DNA of 20,591 nucleotides from Saprospiraceae bacterium (lineage in GTDB: Bacteria > Bacteroidota > Bacteroidia > Chitinophagales > Saprospiraceae): assembly GCA_007125435.1 (NCBI GenBank), contig SLDF01000300.1, forward strand, positions 1 to 20,591, read 5' to 3'. The notes beneath the pieces were generated by a model. The model was not told the DNA's origin, did no database searches, and worked only from the letters and a program-made list of their open reading frames with translations. Position 1 is the stretch's first letter. Each line of letters opens with the position of its first letter. The position numbers and the translations under genes are program-made. Of this stretch, positions 7,959-16,835 are shown piece after piece.

Positions 7959-9353
7959 ATGAATCAACAAACAATTGGCAAGTCAGTTAGCATATCTGGA
8001 GTAGGACTACATACCGGTGTGAACTCGACAGTTATACTTCATCCTGCGAATGTAAATCATGGTATCAAATTCAATGTCAAGCATGGTGATACAGATGAAA
8101 TCATACCGGCACAAATCGCAAAGGTGTCAAATACAAACAGGAGTACAAAGCTGACATCAAACAATGTTGATATACAAACTGTAGAGCATCTATTAGCAGC
8201 CCTCTATGCTATGAGAGTGACAAATATATTAGTGGAAGTCAATGCAAATGAATTGCCGATATTGGACGGAAGCTCTAAAGTATATATTGAAGCCATTGAA
8301 GAAGCCGGCATTGTTGACCAGGAAGTAGAATTGCAGAGGATTAAAATTCGTGAGCCATTTGAGTACGTTCATGAGCCTACCGGTTCAAGGTATACAGTTT
8401 TACCTTCAGAAGCTTTTGAGGTCCATGTCAACATAGACTTTAATTCAAAGGTGTTACCATGTCAATTTGCAGAGTTAAAAGATTTAGAAAGTTTTCCTTC
8501 TGAAATTGCCAGTTGTCGAACATTTGTGTTTTTGCATGATATTCTGGCATTGCATAAGCACGGCCTTATCAAAGGTGGCCACTTGGACAATGCTGTTATT
8601 GTGGTCGAGAACTTACCGGAAAAGAAAGAAGCAATCGAACTTAAAAATGCATTTCCCGATGCAGGACTAGATATTGATAGACCAGGTTTGGTTGCTAAAA
8701 ATGGCCTTAAATATCCGAATGAGTTATCAAGGCATAAGCTTTTGGACTTTTTAGGTGATATAGCTTTATGTGGGACATACTTCGATGCGCGAATTATTGT
8801 CAATAAGCCAAGCCATGAAGCTAATACGGCGTTTGCAAAAGTATTCAAAGAAGTACTTAAGTCGGAACAGAAGAATAAGCTTGTTCCTGTAGTTGATTTT
8901 AATGCTGATCCGGTGTATGACATTAATCAAATTTATGATGTTTTACCGCATAGATATCCTTTTCTATTGGTTGATAAGATAGTGGAGCTTACTGAGTCAA
9001 GAGTCGTAGGCTACAAGAATATAACAATGAATGAGCCTTTTTTTCAAGGCCATTTCCCTAATAACCCTATTATGCCAGGTGTTCTTCAGATCGAGGCTAT
9101 GGCCCAAACAGGTGGTATATTGGCTATAAGTTTACTACCTCCTGATAAGAAATATGATACTTACTTTTTAAAAATTGACAATTGCAAGTTTAAAGCAAAG
9201 GTTATACCGGGAGATACTTTGGTGATTACTATGGACTTATTGGAACCTATACGCAGAGGAATTTGTAAAATGCAAGGCAGAGCTTTTGTAGGTAATACAT
9301 TAGTCACAGAAGCAGAGTTAACCGCACAATTGGTACCAAGAGATCAACCCTAA
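7959..9353 (+). CDS. lpxC-fabZ: Bifunctional UDP-3-O-acyl-GlcNAc deacetylase / 3-hydroxyacyl-ACP dehydratase
   Basis: This is a two-enzyme fusion. Residues about 1-305 are LpxC, the zinc deacetylase for the committed step of lipid A synthesis: SGVGLHTG (13-20), TVEHLLAAL (74-82, catalytic Glu76 and zinc His77), LPILDGSS (99-106), RHKLLDFLGD (258-267, zinc ligands His259 and Asp263) and the active-site His286 in KPSHEANT. Residues about 318-464 are FabZ, which dehydrates 3-hydroxyacyl-ACP in fatty acid elongation: DVLPHRYPFLLVD (327-339), GHFPNNPIMPGVLQIEAMAQ (364-383) with catalytic His365 and Glu379. The fusion is a known trait of Bacteroidota, and it ties two enzymes that compete for hydroxyacyl-ACP into one chain. 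There is no Shine-Dalgarno sequence before the ATG. Only 14 bases separate it from the ABC ATPase. Confidence 0.97.
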   Translation: MNQQTIGKSVSISGVGLHTGVNSTVILHPANVNHGIKFNVKHGDTDEIIPAQIAKVSNTNRSTKLTSNNVDIQTVEHLLAALYAMRVTNILVEVNANELPILDGSSKVYIEAIEEAGIVDQEVELQRIKIREPFEYVHEPTGSRYTVLPSEAFEVHVNIDFNSKVLPCQFAELKDLESFPSEIASCRTFVFLHDILALHKHGLIKGGHLDNAVIVVENLPEKKEAIELKNAFPDAGLDIDRPGLVAKNGLKYPNELSRHKLLDFLGDIALCGTYFDARIIVNKPSHEANTAFAKVFKEVLKSEQKNKLVPVVDFNADPVYDINQIYDVLPHRYPFLLVDKIVELTESRVVGYKNITMNEPFFQGHFPNNPIMPGVLQIEAMAQTGGILAISLLPPDKKYDTYFLKIDNCKFKAKVIPGDTLVITMDLLEPIRRGICKMQGRAFVGNTLVTEAELTAQLVPRDQP

Positions 9354-9367
9354 ATGAAACCGGTATC

Positions 9368-9994
9368 ATGCTTACCATAAGATGCGAAAATGTTGGAAAA
9401 CGCTATGGCAATGAATGGATACTTAAAAAAGTTGATTTAACTTTTGAGGGTGGAAAGTGCTATGCTATTAAAGGTCCAAATGGTTCGGGTAAATCAACAC
9501 TCCTAAAGATTCTTGTGGGTTACTTATCTCCCAGTTTTGGCAAGATTACTTATCGTGATGAGGTTGAAGGTAAAGAAATCGCCAGAGACAATATCTATAA
9601 TTATATTAGTCTGACTGCCCCCTATATTGACCTTATTGAGCAATATACTATTAAAGAGATGGTAGAGTTTCACCGTAGTATCAAACCCTTCATCAATAAT
9701 ATTTCTGGTGATGAACTCATTGAAATGGCTTATCTAACGAAACAGGCTAGTCTAAGAATTGACGAAATGTCATCAGGTATGCTCCAGCGTTTAAAAATTG
9801 CCATAGCATGTTTTACAGATTCTAAAGCTATTTTTCTGGACGAACCTGGTACTAATTTAGATGACACTGCAAAAGCGTGGTACCATGAGATGATAAAGAA
9901 TACATTGAATAAAAGAACCGTTATCATTGCTAGTAATGAGGTCGATGATTTTTTACCAGTTAGTGAGTCGATAGTATTGACCGATTATAAATAG
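9368..9994 (+). CDS. Small ABC transporter ATPase subunit with non-canonical Q- and H-loops
   Basis: The 208-residue protein is a lone ABC ATP-binding domain. It has Walker A GPNGSGKST (36-44), a degenerate signature MSSGM-LQRLKIA (134-145) and Walker B AIFLDEP (154-160). The region where the Q-loop Gln normally sits reads ISLTAPYIDL, without a Gln. The H-loop position reads IIASNE, with Asn190 where His is usual. Short Bacteroidota ATPases resembling the CcmA type, as I recall them, share these changes, so it may still be an active member of that group. The exported substrate is unknown. It sits 14 bases after lpxC-fabZ, where lpxA is often found in this phylum, and before an LptF/LptG-type permease. 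It is shorter than LptB, so pairing with that permease is only a guess. Confidence 0.8.
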   Translation: MLTIRCENVGKRYGNEWILKKVDLTFEGGKCYAIKGPNGSGKSTLLKILVGYLSPSFGKITYRDEVEGKEIARDNIYNYISLTAPYIDLIEQYTIKEMVEFHRSIKPFINNISGDELIEMAYLTKQASLRIDEMSSGMLQRLKIAIACFTDSKAIFLDEPGTNLDDTAKAWYHEMIKNTLNKRTVIIASNEVDDFLPVSESIVLTDYK

Positions 9995-10119
9995 TTTTTT
10001 TGACAAATGCGTATACCTAAGTCATATCAAACTTATCAATTACATTAAAAGAAGCATGGTAAAGACATGAAATTATTTAGTCTAAAGAGCGTTAAAGGCA
10101 TAGTATAAAATCAGTCCAA

Positions 10120-11631
10120 TTGAAGAAGATAGACAAACTCATATTAAGCAGTTTTATCCCTCCATTCATAGCGGCTTTCTTTATTGCCATCTTTGTGTTA
10201 ATGATGCAATTTTTGTGGTTGTGGATTGATGACCTAATTGGCAAGGGTGTAAGTATTTGGGTGATTTTTGAGCTGTTGGGTTACTTATTAGTCACATTTA
10301 TACCTATGGCCATTCCAATTGCCATATTGATAGCAGGTGTCATGGTCTTTGGTGCTTTGGGTGAAAACTATGAGTTGTCAAGCATGAAGTCCGCCGGTAT
10401 TTCACTTCTTAGAATTATGCGTATGGCTATTATTATAGGAGTTGCCTTGGGTATATTTTCATATTTCAGTGCCAATTATATTATACCAGAAGCCAATTTA
10501 AAGTATAAAGCCAGATTATTCGATATAAAAAAGCAAAAGCCTACACTTAGTATTGAGCCCGGCATTTTTAATTATGATTTTCAGGGTTATACAATTCGAG
10601 TAACTGACAAAGCTGCTAACGATCGTGACCTGAAGAACGTACTAATCTATGATAATACGCAGAGCAGTCCAAGCAAAGTCAATTTGATCCACGCTGAAAG
10701 GGGAGAGATGTATGTCTCAGATAATGAAAGGTTTATGATAATGCGCTTATTTGACGGATATCAAGTGCAAGAAGCCGAAAAAGTCACCGAATCATCTACC
10801 AGACCAACATTTACAAGAAGTGTATTTGAGGAATGGGAAAAGGTTTTTGATCTCAGCGAGTTTGAAATCTCCAAAACAGATGAAGAACTATTCAAGAACC
10901 ATCAATCCATGTTGAGTGGAAAGCTCCTCAAGCAAGCTATAGACACCATTGACATGAAAATGAATGAACAAACGCTGAGAAGTCAGAAAGACATGAAATA
11001 TGACTTACCTAGATGGTATGACCTAGAGAGTGGAGATCCAATTATTAAAGACAGACAGGATAGACAAGTACAATTTCAACTGCCCCCAAATCAAGAAGGT
11101 TTGGCCGCATTTGCTCAAAAAGACTCTGTTCATTTGTTGATAGATGAAGCTATGTCGTTTTTTGATTTATTTGAAAGAGTCGGTCTTGAAAATTTACTGC
11201 CATTTACCAGAACAAAAATCATGGATATGAGATCCAGGTTTTCGATATCTTCTTCATCTTTAAAATCCTCATCAGAGCAAAGGTCTAAGCATGTATTTGA
11301 ATACCATCAGAAATTCGTGTTTGGAGTTGTTTGTATAATTTTCTTATTTATCGGCGTCTCCTTGGGTGCAATAGTTAGAAAGGGTGGCTTTGGCTATCCA
11401 TTGTTGATAGCAATTATTTTTTTTATGATTCATATATCTGCTACTACTACTTTTAAAAAACTCGCTGAGACACAAAAGATGAATGACATTCTGGCTTCTT
11501 GGGGGTCATGCCTTGTTCTTCTACCTTTTGCAATTTGGTTTACATATAAAGCTCAATTAGATGCCAAATTTATAGATATTGGTTACTTGTTTAAAAGAAT
11601 ATTATCATTCGTGATACCTTCAAAGAAATAA
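10120..11631 (+). CDS. LptF/LptG (YjgP/YjgQ) family permease
   Basis: Family members are the membrane subunits of the LptB2FG transporter that lifts lipopolysaccharide from the inner membrane into the Lpt bridge. The 503-residue protein has three N-terminal membrane segments (about 12-36, 47-77, 101-122), a long extracytoplasmic part (about 125-395) and three C-terminal segments (about 400-420, 425-446, 460-482). KKIDKLILSSFIPPF and FLWLWIDDLIGKG at the start are characteristic. It is longer than the roughly 360 residues of E. coli LptF or LptG, mostly in the middle domain, as is common in Bacteroidota. The start is TTG at 10120; it fits homologue N-termini exactly and no in-frame ATG is near. 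Sequence alone does not say whether it is F or G. It ends four bases before the PAP2 gene, which suggests an operon. Confidence 0.88.
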   Translation: MKKIDKLILSSFIPPFIAAFFIAIFVLMMQFLWLWIDDLIGKGVSIWVIFELLGYLLVTFIPMAIPIAILIAGVMVFGALGENYELSSMKSAGISLLRIMRMAIIIGVALGIFSYFSANYIIPEANLKYKARLFDIKKQKPTLSIEPGIFNYDFQGYTIRVTDKAANDRDLKNVLIYDNTQSSPSKVNLIHAERGEMYVSDNERFMIMRLFDGYQVQEAEKVTESSTRPTFTRSVFEEWEKVFDLSEFEISKTDEELFKNHQSMLSGKLLKQAIDTIDMKMNEQTLRSQKDMKYDLPRWYDLESGDPIIKDRQDRQVQFQLPPNQEGLAAFAQKDSVHLLIDEAMSFFDLFERVGLENLLPFTRTKIMDMRSRFSISSSSLKSSSEQRSKHVFEYHQKFVFGVVCIIFLFIGVSLGAIVRKGGFGYPLLIAIIFFMIHISATTTFKKLAETQKMNDILASWGSCLVLLPFAIWFTYKAQLDAKFIDIGYLFKRILSFVIPSKK

Positions 11632-11635
11632 TATC

Positions 11636-12292
11636 ATGATGGATTTTTGTCGCAAAAACAAACTTTTCTTTTTATTGGTATTAATCTTTTTGTCGGCTCT
11701 TACTATTATTCGAATTATGGTAAGTAAAGAATGGATATTATTTTTCATGGGTAGCAATAGAAATGCTCATCTGGATTCATTATTACTTGTAATAACTTAT
11801 TTTGGTGAGGCCATCAGTTTTTTTCTTGTCTTTATTTTACTGCTATTCTTTAAATTTAGGTACGCCTTTATGATACCCATAGTTGGCTTTTTAGGACTGG
11901 GAACGGCCATGTTATTAAAAGTTATTTTTCAGCAACCACGTCCTGTCAGATATCTCTCAGATCAACAATTGATCTACCAATTTGAATGGATTGAAAACTT
12001 CAACATTTACGACAACTTTCTCAGTTTTCCCTCTGGCCATACAGTAGCAGCTTTCACCTTATTTACTTTTCTAGCACTTATTTTCAATAACGACAAAATC
12101 ATCGTAGTTTTATCTTTCATATGCCCGGCATTAGTTGGCTTGTCGAGGATGTATTTCTTGCAGCACTTTATTGAGGACGTTATTTTTGGTGCAATTCTTG
12201 GTGTTTTGATTTCAAGTTTATTATTTGTCTGGCAACTTAAGTATTTAAAAGACAAACGAAGCTGGTTAGAAAAGAAGCTTACCTTTTATTAA
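11636..12292 (+). CDS. PAP2-family membrane phosphatase
   Basis: The 218-residue membrane protein contains the full PAP2 acid phosphatase signature: K95-x6-R102-P103 (motif 1), PSGH at 132-135 (motif 2) and S170-R-x5-H177-x3-D181 (motif 3, with the catalytic His). Hydrophobic segments at about 10-28, 48-72, 78-98, 136-150, 155-170 and 182-200 suggest six membrane spans. Family members remove phosphate from lipids such as undecaprenyl pyrophosphate, phosphatidate or lipid A. Its place directly after an LptF/LptG-type permease and downstream of lpx genes makes a lipid A or lipid-carrier phosphatase plausible, but the sequence does not prove which. An alternative start is the second Met, one codon in. 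Confidence 0.87.
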   Translation: MMDFCRKNKLFFLLVLIFLSALTIIRIMVSKEWILFFMGSNRNAHLDSLLLVITYFGEAISFFLVFILLLFFKFRYAFMIPIVGFLGLGTAMLLKVIFQQPRPVRYLSDQQLIYQFEWIENFNIYDNFLSFPSGHTVAAFTLFTFLALIFNNDKIIVVLSFICPALVGLSRMYFLQHFIEDVIFGAILGVLISSLLFVWQLKYLKDKRSWLEKKLTFY

Positions 12293-12368
12293 ACTAATGC
12301 ACATTGTTCTTAAGATTTACTACAATACTATAAAGTCGTTCCATTCAGCATAAAAAAGATGAACAATC

Positions 12369-14243
12369 ATGCGTAACTCAACAATCATATTTTCAGAATC
12401 AGACGAAGAAGAGGTAGTCAACAAGATTATTCCACTTTTTGAAACTGCTGAACCTAGTATGCTTTTGTTTGAGTCTATTGATGATATAGATACTAATGAT
12501 GGTGATAAATTCATTTTATATCTTAGTGAAGACAACATTAATATAGTGATACCTGCTATAGCAGAAAAAGACATTAAAATTGGACTTCTCCCTCATCCTG
12601 AAATGGGGCCAGTAAATAAGGCCTTAGCTATATCAGAAGATATTGAGGAATGCATAAAGGATATTATAAATACTGATAATGAACATGAAGTAGATTTATT
12701 TTTATGCAATCAAATACCTGTATTCCAGTCCGTAAATATAGGAGAGGTTTTTACAATTGATATCGACTATAGAAAAAACTTTATTTTTCAGACTTACAGT
12801 ATCCTTAAGAAGCTATGGCAATTGAAATCGGTAAGACATTTACCTTTTAAGATCATTGTTGATGAGGAGAAACAATACTCTACTAGTGCACTGGGACTTG
12901 TTTCAGTAGAATACGCTCAGGCATCAATTATAACAAAAAACCTGATAAGCGATACAGCTACTAATGATGGCAAGCTTCATCTTTTAATATTATCTCCTTT
13001 ACATGTGGTACAGGTTATTAAGTTTCTATTGAACAGTCTTATAAAGGGAAAGCATCAAAAACTACCTGACTTTATTGGTTACATTAAGTGTGATTCTCTT
13101 ACGATTATTAATGAGAGAGAAGCTGAGTTGACTATAGATGGCAGAAGTCGGAGATTTAAAGAAATAGAGCTTAAGGTCCTACCAAAGAGGTTACATCTCA
13201 TGCAACCAAGTCTTACAGATATGGAATCTGAACATACCAATGGTGATGATAGCTTTAGGGTTCAGAACATTCCGCTCGGCAATAAGAGGGTCGATTTTGT
13301 TGATAGAGTTTTACCATGGTTGCCAAAAGCCAGTACAGAAGATTTTAAAGAGCTATTTAGTGTACTAAGACAAAACTCTGAGAATAGCAACGCTTATATG
13401 GTGATGATGGGGATGTCAACCATTATTGCGACTCTTGGGCTATTTGCAAACTCGACACCAGTTATCATTGGTGCTATGATATTGGCGCCACTAATGGGAC
13501 CATTGGTTTCATTTTCAATGGGCATGATTAGATCGGACGCTAAAATGCTTAGCAGCAGTATCAAAACTGTTGCTATAGGCACCGTTCTATCTATGATTTT
13601 AGCAGCATTCGTAGGAATAATCTTACCGACCAGGTTGATAACGGCTGAAATGGAAATGCGTATGGCGCCTAATTTATTGGATTTGGGCATCGCCGTAGCT
13701 TCAGGTATTGCTGCTGCTTATGCTCACGCAAAAGAAGAAGTAGCCAAAACTCTAGCTGGCGTTGCCATTGCAGTAGCATTGATACCTCCCTTGGCAGTAG
13801 CCGGAATTGGGATTGGTTGGTTAAACTGGGAAATGTTCATCGGAGCCTCAATATTGTATATCACTAATCTCACAGGTATTATATTGTTTGGTGGTATTTC
13901 CTTTATTTTGTTAGGCTTTGGTCCATTTAGAAGAGCACGTAAAAGTTTACTTAGATCAATCATAATGTTATTTATACTTTCGATTCCCCTTGGCTTTTCA
14001 TACTTTAGTGTTGTAAAGGAAGCAAAATTGATAAGGACACTAGAAGGTATGGTCATTGAGAATTCTACTTTAAGAAATGTAAGTGTCAGGAAAGACAAAC
14101 CGCTTACTATTTCATTGAGTTTATTGTCTGAAAAGATACTTAATGAGGAAGAAATAAAAAGCATTAAAGTAAAGATTGACTCCATAGTTGATGAAAAAAT
14201 ACTGCTGGAAGTGGATCAAAGCATTAAAATAAAGTTAGAATGA
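12369..14243 (+). CDS. DUF389 membrane protein with a degenerate lipid-kinase-like N-terminal half
   Basis: Residues about 325-550 form a DUF389 (TIGR00341-like) membrane domain of some seven segments, including NSTPVIIGAMILAPLMGPLVS (about 361-381), GIAVASGIAAAYAHAKEE and AVALIPPLAVAGIGIGW. The function of DUF389 proteins is unknown. The first 300 residues are soluble. Residues 200-280 (from DGKLHLLILSPLHVVQVIKFLL to EIELKVLPKRLHL) resemble the C-terminal domain of diacylglycerol kinase/YegS proteins. An earlier segment, IGLLPHPEMGPVNKALAI, sits where kinases have their GTGND motif but lacks it, and no GGDGT motif is seen. The N-terminus may therefore be a non-catalytic lipid- or nucleotide-binding relic; this is inference. 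A soluble C-terminal tail from about 550 follows the membrane part. The stop codon overlaps the next gene's start (ATGA at 14240-14243), so the two are probably translationally coupled. Confidence 0.8.
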   Translation: MRNSTIIFSESDEEEVVNKIIPLFETAEPSMLLFESIDDIDTNDGDKFILYLSEDNINIVIPAIAEKDIKIGLLPHPEMGPVNKALAISEDIEECIKDIINTDNEHEVDLFLCNQIPVFQSVNIGEVFTIDIDYRKNFIFQTYSILKKLWQLKSVRHLPFKIIVDEEKQYSTSALGLVSVEYAQASIITKNLISDTATNDGKLHLLILSPLHVVQVIKFLLNSLIKGKHQKLPDFIGYIKCDSLTIINEREAELTIDGRSRRFKEIELKVLPKRLHLMQPSLTDMESEHTNGDDSFRVQNIPLGNKRVDFVDRVLPWLPKASTEDFKELFSVLRQNSENSNAYMVMMGMSTIIATLGLFANSTPVIIGAMILAPLMGPLVSFSMGMIRSDAKMLSSSIKTVAIGTVLSMILAAFVGIILPTRLITAEMEMRMAPNLLDLGIAVASGIAAAYAHAKEEVAKTLAGVAIAVALIPPLAVAGIGIGWLNWEMFIGASILYITNLTGIILFGGISFILLGFGPFRRARKSLLRSIIMLFILSIPLGFSYFSVVKEAKLIRTLEGMVIENSTLRNVSVRKDKPLTISLSLLSEKILNEEEIKSIKVKIDSIVDEKILLEVDQSIKIKLE

Positions 14244-15556
14244 GTATCCCAATCTTTTTTAAGAAGACTTTTACCATAATTCTATTATTTACAATTACTG
14301 CTTCGCGGTCAATTGCTCAATACTATTTCCCTCCTATAAATAGTGATGAATGGGAGACTATGAGTCCAGAAGACCTCAATTGGGATCAGGCAACGCTGGA
14401 CAGCTTGAAGACATTTCTAGACGCTAATGATACGAAGGCGTTTATCGTTTTAAAAAATGGAAAACTCATAGTTGAAGAGTATTTTGGCACTTTCGAGCAG
14501 GACAGTTCATGGTATTGGGCTTCGGCGGGCAAAGTACTTACTGCATTTACTGTTGGCTTAGCACAAGAGGCAGGCCACTTAAACATTGAGGATACGACCT
14601 CAGATTACCTCGGTCAAGGCTGGACTTCACTATCCTCGGATCAAGAAAAAGCTATCACGATCTTTCATCAATTAACTATGACAACTGGACTGAATGATAC
14701 CGGCGATTTGACTTGTACGAACCCCAATTGTCTAGTTTACCATTCTCCGGCAGGGGAGAGGTGGTCATATCATAATGCGCCCTACACCCTTTTACAGGAA
14801 GTCGTTTCTAATGCCCTTCCATTTCAAAACTTCAATCTATTTTTCAGTCTTAATCTAAGGAATAAAATTGGTATGCGTGGAGGTTTCTTACCTTTAGACT
14901 TCAATAGGGTATATTTTAGTGATGCAAGATCAATGGCACGATTTGGTCTACTTACATTATCTGGAGGTGTTTGGGATGATGAAATCATCATGGCAGATAC
15001 AAACTATTTTAATGCCATGATTAGACCCTCAAATAACATCAATCCCTCTTATGGCTATTTATGGTGGCTAAATGGACAGGAGTCGTTTATGTTGCCGGGG
15101 TTTCAAGTGTCCTTTCCCGGCCCAATAAGCCCTAATGCACCTCTTGATATGGTCTCGGCAATTGGCAAAAACAGCCAATTGCTCTGTGTCGTACCATCTG
15201 AAGATTTAGTTCTTTTAAGATTAGGTGAACCCCCAACAGATTTTCCGGGACTCACTGGGCCACAGTTTCTCAATGAGATATGGAATTATATGACCAGAGT
15301 AATCGACATACAAACAAGCAGTCCGCCTGCTGTATCACTTGAAACATCCTGGATAATATACCCAAATCCTGCACAAGATTTTATTTACATAAATGGCGAC
15401 AACCATGGCGTTAATATATATGACATGAACGGCGTACTGGTCAAGTCAGAAAAATCATTAAATAGCGAACGTATTGATATATCAATGCTTTCACCCGGTT
15501 CATATCTGGTGAAGTGTATGCTATCTGGACGACAATCTGTTGTCATCAAAAAATAA
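14240..15556 (+). CDS. Secreted serine hydrolase (class C beta-lactamase-like) with T9SS sorting domain
   Basis: The 438-residue protein has a signal peptide (about 1-26, ending SRSIAQ), a penicillin-binding/class C beta-lactamase-like domain (about 45-355) and a T9SS type A sorting domain (about 371-438; starts WIIYPNPAQDFIYING, ends in GSYLVKCMLSGRQSVVIKK). Active-site motifs are S95-A-G-K98 (SxxK) and Y177-H-N179 (YxN). A possible third motif is AIGKNSQ at 307-313. Relatives include esterases, D-amino-acid peptidases and true beta-lactamases; the substrate here is open. It should be exported across both membranes and anchored or released at the cell surface. Two Cys residues (159 and 164) near the active site could form a disulfide. 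Its ATG overlaps the DUF389 stop codon, and its own stop lies one base from the convergent pepT stop. Confidence 0.88.
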   Translation: MSIPIFFKKTFTIILLFTITASRSIAQYYFPPINSDEWETMSPEDLNWDQATLDSLKTFLDANDTKAFIVLKNGKLIVEEYFGTFEQDSSWYWASAGKVLTAFTVGLAQEAGHLNIEDTTSDYLGQGWTSLSSDQEKAITIFHQLTMTTGLNDTGDLTCTNPNCLVYHSPAGERWSYHNAPYTLLQEVVSNALPFQNFNLFFSLNLRNKIGMRGGFLPLDFNRVYFSDARSMARFGLLTLSGGVWDDEIIMADTNYFNAMIRPSNNINPSYGYLWWLNGQESFMLPGFQVSFPGPISPNAPLDMVSAIGKNSQLLCVVPSEDLVLLRLGEPPTDFPGLTGPQFLNEIWNYMTRVIDIQTSSPPAVSLETSWIIYPNPAQDFIYINGDNHGVNIYDMNGVLVKSEKSLNSERIDISMLSPGSYLVKCMLSGRQSVVIKK

Positions 15557-15557
15557 A

Positions 15558-16835
15558 CTACACACTCTTTTTGACAACTTTTTCCTTAGACCAGAGATGA
15601 CTTAGATGTACAATTGTCTGACTAGAAGCTAACATGTCTTGCACAGTGCACCATTCTTGTTTGGAATGAAACGAATGCTCACCGGCAAAAATATTAGGGC
15701 AGGGTAGACCCATAAAACTCAGCCTCGAACCATCAGTACCACCGCGTATGGACCTCAGATTTGGTTTGACACCTGCAAGCTCAATTGCTTTTTTCGCTAA
15801 CTCGATGATCTTAGGGTTTTTATCCAATACTTCTTTCATATTCCTGTATTGCTCTTTTATTTCTAATTCGTAGCTGGTTCCATAATAAGATTCAACAACT
15901 TTTTTAGTGATATCACTTATCAAGGACGCGTATGTATTGAGGTTTGCTGTATTGAAATCCCTTAAGATGAAGGAAGCTTCTGCTTTTTCAGCTGATCCCG
16001 ATATAGATACGGGATGAATGAATCCTACTTTGCCTTCAGTTGTTTCTGGTGATAGACGGTCTTTTGGTAGTTTATCGATAATTTCACATATTACTTTTAT
16101 AGCAGATTGCAACTTCCCTTTAGCAAATCCAGGGTGTGCACTTACACCATGAATACGCAAAACAGCAGCATCGGCACTAAAAGTTTCATCTTCCAATGAA
16201 CCTACTGCTTCACCATCTATAGTATAACCAATATCCGCTGCTAATTTTGCAATGTCTACTTTATCTACACCTCGACCTATTTCTTCATCAGGTGTAAACA
16301 AAATCCTGATTTTACCATGTTTCACCTCAGGATGCAAGGTAAGAAACCTGACAGCTTCCATTATGGCTGCTACACCAGCTTTATTGTCAGCACCTAATAA
16401 TGTTTCCCCAGAAGCTGTAATAAGATCATGTCCTATTTTCTTATGTAACTCAGGGTGTTCATTTGCTTTGATCACAACTGTAGAATCATCAGGTAACACT
16501 ATATCCTGCCCCTGATAATTAGAGTGCAAAAGAGGCTTTACATCTTTACCTGAGCAGTCAGGTGAAGTATCCATATGAGCGCAGAAACAAATAACTGGAC
16601 AGTCATCGTTAATATTCGACGGTATAGTAGCATAGACATATCCGTATTCATCCAAATGCGCATCTGATATTCCCAAAGACTTCAGTTCTTCTACAAGGAC
16701 TCTACCTAGATCTTTCTGTTTTTCTGTGGAAGGCTGTGAGCTAGAGTTTGGATCTGATTCAGTATCAATCCTTACATATTTAAAAAATCTTTCTTGTATT
16801 GTATTTTCATATTTGTCAAATAACGATTTTATCAT
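15558..16835 (-). CDS. pepT: Peptidase T (tripeptide aminopeptidase)
   Basis: PepT is a cytoplasmic di-zinc M20B peptidase that removes the N-terminal residue of tripeptides. The 425-residue protein has FKYVRIDTESDPNS near the start, AHMDTSPD (86-93, ligand His87 and catalytic Asp89), GADNKAGVAAIMEA (148-161, bridging Asp150), FTPDEEIGRG (180-189, catalytic/ligand Glu184-Glu185), YTIDGE (204-209, ligand Asp207) and RGGTDGSRLSFMGLPCPNIFAGEHSFHS (364-391) with the last His ligand. Length and order match the family. No signal peptide is visible. It reads leftward. Copy C of the dispersed repeat lies about 70 bases upstream of its start, in the divergent region shared with the phospholipase D-like gene. 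Confidence 0.95.
   Translation of the reverse strand: MIKSLFDKYENTIQERFFKYVRIDTESDPNSSSQPSTEKQKDLGRVLVEELKSLGISDAHLDEYGYVYATIPSNINDDCPVICFCAHMDTSPDCSGKDVKPLLHSNYQGQDIVLPDDSTVVIKANEHPELHKKIGHDLITASGETLLGADNKAGVAAIMEAVRFLTLHPEVKHGKIRILFTPDEEIGRGVDKVDIAKLAADIGYTIDGEAVGSLEDETFSADAAVLRIHGVSAHPGFAKGKLQSAIKVICEIIDKLPKDRLSPETTEGKVGFIHPVSISGSAEKAEASFILRDFNTANLNTYASLISDITKKVVESYYGTSYELEIKEQYRNMKEVLDKNPKIIELAKKAIELAGVKPNLRSIRGGTDGSRLSFMGLPCPNIFAGEHSFHSKQEWCTVQDMLASSQTIVHLSHLWSKEKVVKKSV

Noticed and set aside
8462..8923. Minus-strand 153-codon frame inside lpxC-fabZ
   Set aside because: It lies wholly within a well-recognised gene in another frame and has no recognisable motif.
13724..14185. Minus-strand 153-codon frame inside the DUF389 gene
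   Set aside because: It is antisense to a coding region whose membrane domain is clear; its hydrophobic stretches mirror that sequence.
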